A stretch of DNA of 6,905 nt from Gemmatimonadota bacterium (GTDB lineage Bacteria > Gemmatimonadota > Gemmatimonadetes > Gemmatimonadales > GWC2-71-9): NCBI GenBank assembly GCA_022573095.1, contig JACZUR010000124.1:1-6905 (forward strand), in the 5' to 3' direction. How positions within the stretch are numbered: the first letter of the stretch is position 1; each line of letters begins with the position of its first letter. The translations under genes were made by a program, and so were the position numbers. Positions 1 through 5,758 of this stretch are shown piece by piece. The notes below the pieces were generated by a model that made no database searches, was not told where the DNA came from, and saw only the letters and a list, made by a program, of their open reading frames with translations.

Positions 1-624
1 TCCGGATACAGGTTGGCTGTCAGGGATATGGAGTTACGAGGAGCTGGAAACCTCTTGGGTTCCGAACAGTCTGGTCACGCGCACAAGGTCGGTGTCGACC
101 TCTTTATGCGATGGATGAACGATGCGGTCAAAGCCTTAAAGGGAGAAGAGCGGGGAGAGGAGTTGCCCGCGCCCGAGGTTTATTTCGACGGTCCGGCCAA
201 CTTGCCTGACGACTACGTACCCGACGAAGATGCCAAGTTTGACTTCTACCGTCGTCTGGCGCGCGTCCTTGAAGTTAGCGAGATTGCCCAGTTGCGTGAT
301 GAAGTAAAGGACCGGTTCGGTCCTCTTCCAGATGTGACGGAAAGGCTCTTTGTGGTGTCGGAATTGCGAATCTTGGGAACGAAGCTCGGTGTGGAATCGA
401 TAGGCGTTCGCGGCGACGCGGCGAGGATTACATTTCGCCAGGGCGCCACTCCAAGTATGGTGAAACTGACGGCTGCGCTGGATGACGTTCAGTTTGGAGT
501 CGAAGTTCGTAGAACGACGCCCCTTTCCCTGAGATTGACTCGTCTTGGAGCCGTCAGTCTGGGCAAGGGTCTGGTGCGCGCGCTGAGTGCGGTTGCAGGA
601 AAAACAGAAGCGATTAGGGCGTGA
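1..624 (+). CDS. mfd: Transcription-repair coupling factor Mfd, C-terminal part (5' end outside window)
   Basis: This is the last 207 residues of Mfd, the ATP-driven DNA translocase that displaces RNA polymerase stalled at lesions and recruits UvrA. The reading frame is open from base 1, and the TGA stop is at 622-624. Visible residues 1-25 carry the end of the second helicase domain with the TRG (translocation in RecG) signature: RDMELRGAGNLLG followed by SEQSGH. A linker with the family pattern of a Pro-rich start, a YVPDE segment and YRRLA lies at about residues 56-88. The C-terminal regulatory domain D7 follows, recognisable from RFGPLP at 105-110. E. coli Mfd is 1148 residues (known), so roughly the last fifth is present. 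The next gene starts 30 bases downstream with no terminator between, so mfd probably heads or belongs to the operon that continues to pdxA. Identification is secure; the ATPase motifs lie outside the window. Confidence 0.95.
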   Translation, partial: SGYRLAVRDMELRGAGNLLGSEQSGHAHKVGVDLFMRWMNDAVKALKGEERGEELPAPEVYFDGPANLPDDYVPDEDAKFDFYRRLARVLEVSEIAQLRDEVKDRFGPLPDVTERLFVVSELRILGTKLGVESIGVRGDAARITFRQGATPSMVKLTAALDDVQFGVEVRRTTPLSLRLTRLGAVSLGKGLVRALSAVAGKTEAIRA

Positions 625-642
625 TGGACGCCGCGGACTATT

Positions 643-649
643 AAGGGAG
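643..649 (+). promoter_or_regulatory. Ribosome binding site of the parvulin lipoprotein gene
   Basis: AAGGGAG lies 5 bases before the ATG at 655 and is a good Shine-Dalgarno match. It fixes this ATG as the start and puts a classic signal peptide directly at the N-terminus. The site lies in the 30-base gap after mfd, which contains nothing else recognisable. Confidence 0.7.
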
Positions 650-654
650 TTGAG

Positions 655-2073
655 ATGAGACGTTGTGTCTTGCTGATGGCTTGCCTGAGCCTTGCTGGAT
701 GTGAGGCGTTTACTAGTGACGTCAATGTAGTGGCGCGCGCAGGCGAGTATGAATTGTCGGTTACCCGGCTGGCGCAGATTATGGCTGAAGGAAAGACCAT
801 GCCACTGCGCAGCGAAGTAGTGCGCCGGGTCGTCAGCGTATGGGTTGATTACGCGATATTCGCTCAGCACATCGCGGGGGGAGCGGATCTGCTTGATTCT
901 GCCATGGTCATGACGGGAATGTGGCGTGATATCCAGCAACTACTCGCCGACAAGTACCACGATCAACTGATGGCCCCTTATTACAATCTGAGTCGAGCAC
1001 AAGTCGACAGTCTTTATCGGACTGGTGAATACCGCTTGGTGAAGCATATCCTGGTCAGAGTCGCTCCGGATGCCGCGCCTCCTGAACGCGAGTCCAAACG
1101 TTCCATAGCTGAAGGTATTCGCCAAAGGCTTGTGGAGGGAGGATCATGGGAAACCGAGAACGAGCAGTACAACGACGACCGCAGCCGATCTGACGGAGGC
1201 AGTCTGGGCGTCATAGCAGCAGGTGAAACAGTCGCAGCGTTTGAGAGTGTAGCGTTCTCGCTGGAAGCCGGAGCTATTTCCGATGTGGTAGAGTCGGCTT
1301 TCGGTTTCCATGTGATCTCACGACCGGTTCTGGACGATGTTTATGACGAGTTCAAGTTCGACATAGAGGACAGGCTAGTCGTTCTGGCGGATACGGCATA
1401 CCTCGATAATTTGCCGGTGCGGCGAGAAATCGAGGTGCGGACTAACGCAGCGGCACGAGCCAGGGAGGCGATTCAGGACCTGAGCAGATCCGCGAACTCC
1501 CGCCGAGTTCTTGCCACCTACGACTCGGGTGAGTTCACAGTGGGTGACTTCAAGCGCTGGTACCAGGGATTTCCGCCCGCCGCTCAGGCCCACATTGTGG
1601 TTCTGCCGGCGGACTCGATGCGAATCTTTATTACAGAGTTGGCTACCAACCACGTAATGATACAGGAAGCTATCGACGCGGGTGTCGAGATTTCCGCTAC
1701 GGACTTCCAGTCCCTAAGAGATGCACACGAACGAGGCATTGAAGTCGTGCGCGCCACGATGAACATCACCGCTGAATCTCTAGGTGATTCAGCCCAGACC
1801 AGGGAGGCGAGGTTTCGCCAGCTGGAGTTGCGGGTTGATCAGTATATGGATGCGCTCGCGAAGAACGAGCGAAGGTTCGTTGCACTCCCACCGTACCTGG
1901 CGGATACGCTGCGATCCGTCATCGAGTGGGGAATAGAGCCGGCCGGTATCGAGAGGGTTGTACAAGAGGCCATCAGACTGCGGGCGGCCTTGGACGAGAT
2001 TGCAGCGCCCGTACAGCCGGTGTTTCCTCCACGCGTTCCGGATGCAGCTGCAAGCACGGACTCGACAGGCTAA
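655..2073 (+). CDS. PpiC/parvulin-type peptidyl-prolyl isomerase lipoprotein
   Basis: This 472-residue protein is probably a membrane-anchored folding factor for envelope proteins. The N-terminus is a lipoprotein signal: two Arg, a hydrophobic core, then the lipobox LAGC at 13-16, with Cys16 as the predicted lipidated residue. Glu at +2 is compatible with outer-membrane sorting under E. coli Lol rules, which may not apply here. Residues 26-115 are a SurA-like helical chaperone segment. Residues 126-224 are one parvulin domain with both signature histidines (VKHILV, His131; FGFHVI, His219), Asp175 at the usual Cys/Asp catalytic position, and GGSLG at 181-185 instead of the usual GGDLG. Residues about 284-450 hold a second stretch that resembles the N-terminal chaperone module (EFTVGDFKRW against EYELSVTRLA), followed by a Pro/Ala-rich tail. 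The stop is 3 bases before the SurA-like gene, so the two are probably co-transcribed and perhaps translationally coupled. Family assignment is firm; enzymatic activity and clients are inferred. Confidence 0.88.
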   Translation: MRRCVLLMACLSLAGCEAFTSDVNVVARAGEYELSVTRLAQIMAEGKTMPLRSEVVRRVVSVWVDYAIFAQHIAGGADLLDSAMVMTGMWRDIQQLLADKYHDQLMAPYYNLSRAQVDSLYRTGEYRLVKHILVRVAPDAAPPERESKRSIAEGIRQRLVEGGSWETENEQYNDDRSRSDGGSLGVIAAGETVAAFESVAFSLEAGAISDVVESAFGFHVISRPVLDDVYDEFKFDIEDRLVVLADTAYLDNLPVRREIEVRTNAAARAREAIQDLSRSANSRRVLATYDSGEFTVGDFKRWYQGFPPAAQAHIVVLPADSMRIFITELATNHVMIQEAIDAGVEISATDFQSLRDAHERGIEVVRATMNITAESLGDSAQTREARFRQLELRVDQYMDALAKNERRFVALPPYLADTLRSVIEWGIEPAGIERVVQEAIRLRAALDEIAAPVQPVFPPRVPDAAASTDSTG

Positions 2074-2076
2074 GAG

Positions 2077-3387
2077 ATGAACCTGCGACCCATTCTGGTT
2101 GTGCTGGCTCTTGTTAGCACCTGGATGCCAAACGCGATACGGGCCCAAGAGTTCGTATTCGTCGACGGCATCGCTGCTGTGGTTGGAGACACTCCGATTC
2201 CGGTGTCTCGAGTACAAGAAGAACTCAATCTCTACCAGTCAGCGGGAAACGACTTGCCTACCGACTCTGCCTCTCTTGCCGCGCTACGGCAGGAGTTCTT
2301 GGAACGCCTGATAGAGGAAGAGCTCCTGGTGCAGGCGGCGCAGCGTGACACAACTCTCGTGGTTGCAGAGGATGAAATTCAGGAGATCGTCGATCAAGCA
2401 GTCCGAGATGTCCGTAGTCAGTTCACGAACGATTTGGAGTTCTTGATCGAGTTGCAGGCAGCAGGATTTGGTACCGAGGCCGAGTATCGAACTTGGTTTT
2501 CTGAACGTCAGAGAAGAGAACTATTGAGAGCGCGATTTGTCAGCTCTCTGCGCGACAAAGGAGAGCTCGTCGCACTGCCACCGACTGACGCTGAACTCCA
2601 GGAATATTTCGATCAGGTAAGGGATCAGTTGGGAAGCCGGCCTGCAACCGTAACCTTCAGGCAAATAGTGATTGATCCGAAGCCAACCGTGGCGGCAGTC
2701 GCGGCCGCTGAGCAACTCGCTGATTCCCTTCGCCAGCTGCTCCTTGACGACGCCGACTTCGCGTTCCTCGCGCGACGTTTCTCGGATGATCCCGGCACGA
2801 GGGACCTTGGGGGAGACTTGGGCTACTTCCAGCGGGGAGTGATGCACCGAAATTTTGAGGCCGTTGCATTCAGGTTGAGGCCTGGACGGATATCAATGCC
2901 TGTGCGAACGCCGTTTGGTATTCACCTTATCGAAGTGTTGCGGGTAGAGACCGCGGAGATTCAGGCGCGGCACATTCTGATCACTCCGGAAATAACGCGA
3001 GAAGATGTCAACGATGCGGAAGAACTGGCAGATTCTCTTGTTGTACTGCTCGCTAATGGTGCGGCTTGGGACTCGATTGCAAGAGTTAACCACGACGATT
3101 CTGAGCAGGCAGTTATAGACGAGGTGGCCGTCGATTCGCTGCCGTCGCTCTACAGCAATGTGCTAGCGTTTGCAACTCCCGGTCAGGTGTTGGGCCCCGT
3201 ACGACTCGAGCTTTCGGAGACTCTCTCCAAGTTCGCGATAGTGATCTTCGGTGAGTTGAAGCCGGCCGGGGAAATCACTCTTGAAGATGTTAGAGGCCAG
3301 CTCGAGGGACGGGTTTCAGAGCAGAATGCAATCAGGCGATACTTAGAAAGGTTGCGCCGCAGTTCGTACGTCGATGTGAGGATGTAG
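2077..3387 (+). CDS. surA: SurA-like periplasmic chaperone with two parvulin-type domains
   Basis: This 436-residue exported protein resembles SurA, the periplasmic chaperone that escorts unfolded outer-membrane proteins to the BAM complex (E. coli SurA is 428 residues; known). A signal peptide spans about 1-23, with likely cleavage after IRA and before QEF. Residues 25-165 form the N-terminal chaperone region, with the family pattern DGIAAVVGDTPI and the RQEFLERLIEEELLVQAA helix. Parvulin domain 1 is at about 190-289, with GGDLGYF at 245-251, PFGIHLIEV at 279-287 and Asp238 at the Cys/Asp position. The usual first histidine is replaced by Gln196 (FRQIVI). Domain 2 is at about 295-396 and keeps ARHILI (His299), but it lacks the GGDLG loop and the final FGxH motif. 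A C-terminal helix at 402-430 fits the SurA helix that packs on the N-domain. The ATG sits 3 bases after the preceding stop, with AGG at 2067-2069 as a modest ribosome site. SurA-like architecture is clear; strict orthology to E. coli SurA is less certain. Confidence 0.85.
   Translation: MNLRPILVVLALVSTWMPNAIRAQEFVFVDGIAAVVGDTPIPVSRVQEELNLYQSAGNDLPTDSASLAALRQEFLERLIEEELLVQAAQRDTTLVVAEDEIQEIVDQAVRDVRSQFTNDLEFLIELQAAGFGTEAEYRTWFSERQRRELLRARFVSSLRDKGELVALPPTDAELQEYFDQVRDQLGSRPATVTFRQIVIDPKPTVAAVAAAEQLADSLRQLLLDDADFAFLARRFSDDPGTRDLGGDLGYFQRGVMHRNFEAVAFRLRPGRISMPVRTPFGIHLIEVLRVETAEIQARHILITPEITREDVNDAEELADSLVVLLANGAAWDSIARVNHDDSEQAVIDEVAVDSLPSLYSNVLAFATPGQVLGPVRLELSETLSKFAIVIFGELKPAGEITLEDVRGQLEGRVSEQNAIRRYLERLRRSSYVDVRM
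3378..3382 (+). promoter_or_regulatory. Ribosome binding site supporting the TTG start of pdxA
   Basis: GAGGA lies inside the last codons of the SurA-like gene, 6 bases before TTG at 3389. The only in-frame ATG just upstream (3374) runs straight into TGA at 3377-3379, so translation must begin downstream of that stop. TTG at 3389 is the first usable start and leads directly into the conserved PdxA N-terminus (KPRIAVTVGDP). Confidence 0.65.
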
Positions 3388-3388
3388 C

Positions 3389-4279
3389 TTGAAACCGCGT
3401 ATTGCTGTAACGGTCGGTGACCCTAGAGGGATCGGCCCAGAAGTAGTCTCAGATGTTCTCTCCGATCCGCCTGCGCCGGCGGATTTTGTTGTAATAGGAC
3501 CTGGCGATCTCATCGCGAGCATACCTGCCGCGGAGCACGTTGAGGTTGCCGGATTCGAGGGAGGATCGTTAGATGCTGAGTCGGCGGGACGCCTCTGCGG
3601 GATCGCTATCGAAAAGGCGGCGGCACTCGCGCTGTCCGGAGAAGTGGCTGCGATGGTGACGGCCCCAGTGGAAAAACGAGCGCTGCATCTGGCCGGCTTC
3701 GATTTTCCTGGACACACGGAGATGCTGGCTCATCTCGCCGGTGGTCCCCCTGTGGCCATGATGCTTGCGTCAGACGAGCTCAAAGTAGTTCTCGCTTCCA
3801 CTCACCTGCCGCTGAAGGAGGCAATCGCCGGACTTTCGACCGAGCAACTGATCGCTGTTGGGGAAATCACGCTGCGATCTCTCAAGGACCTCTGGTCGAT
3901 CGACCGTCCCCGAATCGCGTTTTGTGCGGTCAACCCTCACGCCGGGGAGGGCGGGGACTTCGGTTGCGAGGACTTCGAGATCGTGCGGCCCGCCGCCGAA
4001 GCACTTGGCGCTGCGGGACCGCTACCCGCTGACACGGTGTTCGTGCGGGCTACGCGTGGCGAGTTCGACGCGGTTGTCGCGCCCTTCCACGACATCGGAA
4101 TGACGGCTGTCAAGATGGCGTCGTTCGGCCGAGCCGTGAATGTCACACTGGGACTCCCCTTCATAAGAACTTCACCTGACCATGGAACCGCCATGGATAT
4201 TGCGGGGAGGGGTGTCGCTGATTCGTCTTCGATGAGGAAAGCGGTGGAGTTGGCGGTTACGCTGAGCGGGAATTCGTAA
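3389..4279 (+). CDS. pdxA: 4-hydroxythreonine-4-phosphate dehydrogenase PdxA
   Basis: PdxA oxidises 4-phosphohydroxy-L-threonine with NAD(P)+ in the cytoplasm. The product is condensed by PdxJ with deoxyxylulose phosphate to give pyridoxine phosphate (DXP-dependent vitamin B6 route). The 296 residues include the N-terminal GDPRGIGPE motif (10-18), FPGHTE (106-111; substrate-contact His109 and Thr110), THLPL (138-142), NPHAGEGG (182-189), HDIG (234-237) and the long signature FGRAVNVTLGLPFIRT (246-261). By alignment from memory to E. coli PdxA, the metal ligands His166, His211 and His266 correspond to His139, His184 and His234. Substrate residues Lys274, Asn283 and Arg292 correspond to Lys242, Asn251 and Arg260. 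All are present. The protein is about 33 residues shorter than the E. coli enzyme (329), mostly in the N-terminal domain between residues 40 and 80. Ile236 replaces the usual Gln of HDQG. The gene starts 1 base after the SurA-like stop. A PdxA2-type sugar-acid phosphate dehydrogenase is a less likely alternative. Confidence 0.93.
   Translation: MKPRIAVTVGDPRGIGPEVVSDVLSDPPAPADFVVIGPGDLIASIPAAEHVEVAGFEGGSLDAESAGRLCGIAIEKAAALALSGEVAAMVTAPVEKRALHLAGFDFPGHTEMLAHLAGGPPVAMMLASDELKVVLASTHLPLKEAIAGLSTEQLIAVGEITLRSLKDLWSIDRPRIAFCAVNPHAGEGGDFGCEDFEIVRPAAEALGAAGPLPADTVFVRATRGEFDAVVAPFHDIGMTAVKMASFGRAVNVTLGLPFIRTSPDHGTAMDIAGRGVADSSSMRKAVELAVTLSGNS
3465..3490 (+). terminator. Terminator-like hairpin inside early pdxA (possible attenuator)
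   Basis: A perfect 7-bp stem (ATCCGCC at 3465-3471, GGCGGAT at 3478-3484) with a 6-base loop is followed by TTTGTTG, giving the shape of an intrinsic terminator. It lies over pdxA codons 26-34, about 76 bases after the weak TTG start. Translating ribosomes would normally mask it. If translation starts poorly, it could stop transcription early. The structure is seen directly; function is inference, and chance in coding sequence is a real alternative. Confidence 0.3.
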
Positions 4280-4281
4280 CC
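4255..4281. repeat. Inverted repeat across the convergent stop codons of pdxA and the CNNM gene
   Basis: GGTTACG (4255-4261) and CGTAACC (4275-4281) are perfect 7-bp complements separated by 13 bases. The right arm contains the pdxA TAA stop (4277-4279) and the first base of the opposing TAG (4281-4283 read on the minus strand). Neither side is followed by a T-run, so it does not look like a strong intrinsic terminator. Being symmetric, it would fold in both transcripts and might mark or protect both 3' ends. Confidence 0.4.
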
Positions 4282-5660
4282 TACTCTGAGTCTGCGCTTG
4301 TAGTCTTGGCTTCCGCCGGGGTGGGGGTGGGGGTGGGGGTGAGTTGCAGTTTCTTTACTCTCCTCCGGTCCATCTCACGAACCGTGAGCAGACCGGCTGC
4401 AGTCTCGACCGAGTCGCCGACATTGGGCAGTCTGCCGAGGGTACCGAATACGAAGCCGCCAAGTGTCTGATAATTCTCTTCATCTATCTTGAATCCGTGA
4501 GCCTCGTTGGCATCTGATATAGGGGTATCTCCTGCCAGTAGCATTGTATCGCCTTGAGATATGTCAGGGGGCACTGATCGATCCGACTCGTCGTAGATCT
4601 CGCCCACGATCTCTTCGAGCAGGTCTTCCATGGTGACGATTCCGGCCGTCCCGCCATACTCGTCGAGCACGACCGCAAGATGATTCTTGGATCGCTTCAT
4701 ATCGGTGAGCACGTCTTCTATCTCTCGGGTCCCCGGAATGAAGGCTGCTTCGCGCATGATGCTGCTTACCGGCTGGAACCGGCGCGACTTCAGGTTCGCC
4801 AATATTTCTTTGGCATGTACCACCCCGACTATCTCGTCGAGCGACTCCTCGTAGATCGGATACCGTGACACGCCCGTTTCGGTAACGACGTCGATGGCTT
4901 CCTCCAACGTCGTCTCGGTCTTGAGCGCGATGACATCGGTGCGGGGTGTCATAACGTCACGCGCCTGTTTCTCAGTGAACTCGAAGACGCCCTCGATCAT
5001 CTCGACATCCTGAGACGCAAGCTGACCGGATCTTTGGCTCTGCTTCACAAGCATGACGATTTCGTCGGGTTGGTGGACGCGGTCGCTTTCGCTCGACGCC
5101 CCTACGCCTAGCAGCCTGACAACCGCGTTAGCGGATCCGTTCAGGAGCCAGATGAAGGGGTTCGTGATGTGCGTGAATCCAATCAGCGGGCCCGCGAGCC
5201 ATCGGGACGTGGCCTCTGGGTGCATGAGGGCAACGGCTTTTGGCGCGAGCTCACCGAGGACGATGTGCAGGAATGTTATGAACATGAACGCTACCGTCAC
5301 GGCCACCGTGTGGGTTGCAATGAGCGAGAACGGGTCGGGCAGCATTACGAACATGCCCTCCAGCACCGAAGCCACAGCCGGTTCGCCGATCCATCCCAGC
5401 CCTAGGCTGGCCACGGTTATGCCCAGTTGAGTGCCCGAGATGTAGCGGTCGAGGGACCCAATCGCGTGGTGTGCGGCGCGGGCCTTGCGATCGCCTGCCT
5501 TGGCCATGCTTTCGATGCGCGTGCGCCGCGCGGCAACGAGACTGAATTCAGCGGCGACGAAGAATGCGTTCGCTGTAACCAGGACCAATACGGCGCCCAG
5601 TTTTACGAGAAGCGGAATAGAGGCGGGGTCTTCCATCGATGCTTTCGTAAGAAAGTACAT
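4281..5660 (-). CDS. CNNM/CorC (HlyC/CorC) family membrane protein with CBS pair
   Basis: This 459-residue inner-membrane protein belongs to the family of Mg2+/divalent-cation transport or efflux proteins, often labelled hemolysin-like. The N-terminal DUF21/CNNM membrane domain (about 15-185) has hydrophobic segments at about 16-45, 78-105, 115-145 and 153-186. Its signatures are NAFFVAAEFSLVAARR (31-46), GTQLGITVASLGLGWIGEP (76-94) and LGELAPK (135-141). A CBS pair follows at about 231-350 (MTPRTDV; SRYPIYEE; HLAVVLDEYGGTAGIVTMED), then a CorC_HlyC domain at about 365-441 (NYQTLGGFVFGTLGRLPNVGD). The tail contains a fourfold Thr-Pro repeat (441-448) encoded by a G/C-rich hexanucleotide tract. 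The start could be Met1 (ATG at 5660; GGGG abuts it, too close for a normal ribosome site) or Met9 (5636; no strong site), and both leave the membrane domain intact. A small hairpin (5642-5655) lies between them. The gene converges on pdxA and diverges from typA, so it is probably monocistronic. The transported ion cannot be read from sequence. Confidence 0.9.
   Translation of the reverse strand: MYFLTKASMEDPASIPLLVKLGAVLVLVTANAFFVAAEFSLVAARRTRIESMAKAGDRKARAAHHAIGSLDRYISGTQLGITVASLGLGWIGEPAVASVLEGMFVMLPDPFSLIATHTVAVTVAFMFITFLHIVLGELAPKAVALMHPEATSRWLAGPLIGFTHITNPFIWLLNGSANAVVRLLGVGASSESDRVHQPDEIVMLVKQSQRSGQLASQDVEMIEGVFEFTEKQARDVMTPRTDVIALKTETTLEEAIDVVTETGVSRYPIYEESLDEIVGVVHAKEILANLKSRRFQPVSSIMREAAFIPGTREIEDVLTDMKRSKNHLAVVLDEYGGTAGIVTMEDLLEEIVGEIYDESDRSVPPDISQGDTMLLAGDTPISDANEAHGFKIDEENYQTLGGFVFGTLGRLPNVGDSVETAAGLLTVREMDRRRVKKLQLTPTPTPTPAEAKTTSADSE
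4318..4340 (+). repeat. GGGGGT hexanucleotide tract, G-quadruplex candidate
   Basis: Four runs of G (4, 5, 5 and 5 bases) are separated by single T bases on the plus strand, an almost perfect tandem of GGGGGT. Four G-runs with one-base loops are the arrangement known to favour very stable parallel quadruplexes. On the minus strand it encodes Thr-Pro repeats near the C-terminus of the CNNM protein. Because the unit is six bases, gain or loss of units would keep the frame. It begins 38 bases past the pdxA stop. Confidence 0.75.
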
Positions 5661-5691
5661 CCCCGCTGGATATTGGCAAAGTTTCGAGTTC

Positions 5692-5721
5692 TTGCCTTCG
5701 AATGCCGCATTCGTGTATACT
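5692..5721 (+). promoter_or_regulatory. Predicted sigma-70-type promoter of typA
   Basis: TATACT at 5716-5721 matches the TATAAT -10 consensus at five of six positions. TTGCCT at 5692-5697 matches TTGACA at four of six, with an 18-base spacer. Transcription would start near 5728 and give a leader of about 30 bases before the GTG of typA. It lies in the 98-base gap between two divergent genes, where promoters for both must be. On the minus strand I found no convincing -35/-10 pair for the CNNM gene. Confidence 0.5.
5699..5713. promoter_or_regulatory. Perfect dyad in the spacer of the typA promoter, operator candidate
   Basis: CGAATG-CCG-CATTCG is a perfect 6-bp inverted repeat with a 3-base centre. 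It occupies positions 2-16 of the predicted 18-base spacer between the -35 and -10 boxes. A dimeric regulator bound there could control typA and perhaps the divergent CNNM gene. No regulator gene lies nearby, and a chance palindrome remains possible. Confidence 0.35.
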
Positions 5722-5746
5722 GCCGCCTCTTCAGTAGTTTGGCTTT

Positions 5747-5750
5747 GGGG
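5747..5750 (+). promoter_or_regulatory. Ribosome binding site for the GTG start of typA
   Basis: GGGG lies 8 bases before GTG at 5759. An in-frame TAG at 5735-5737 excludes any longer start, and no ATG or TTG occurs between that stop and the GTG. The GTG opens directly into the conserved EIRNIAIVAHVDHGKTT sequence, so the start is well supported although the site itself is modest. Confidence 0.55.
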
Positions 5751-5758
5751 TAAAAGAA

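Noticed and set aside
136..939. Long open frame (267 codons) on the minus strand opposite mfd and the lipoprotein gene
   Set aside because: It overlaps two well-recognised plus-strand genes, shows no recognisable domain and has a low-complexity, Arg/Ser/Gln-rich composition typical of antisense frames.
1789..2217. Minus-strand open frame across the lipoprotein/SurA-like gene boundary
   Set aside because: It has no family resemblance and spans two convincing genes on the other strand, so it is a shadow of their codon pattern.
5661..5758. Minus-strand promoter for the CNNM gene in the divergent gap
   Set aside because: The best -10-like sequences (TATACA opposite 5714-5719, CAATAT opposite 5670-5675) have no acceptable -35 partner at 16-18 bases, so I do not call one.
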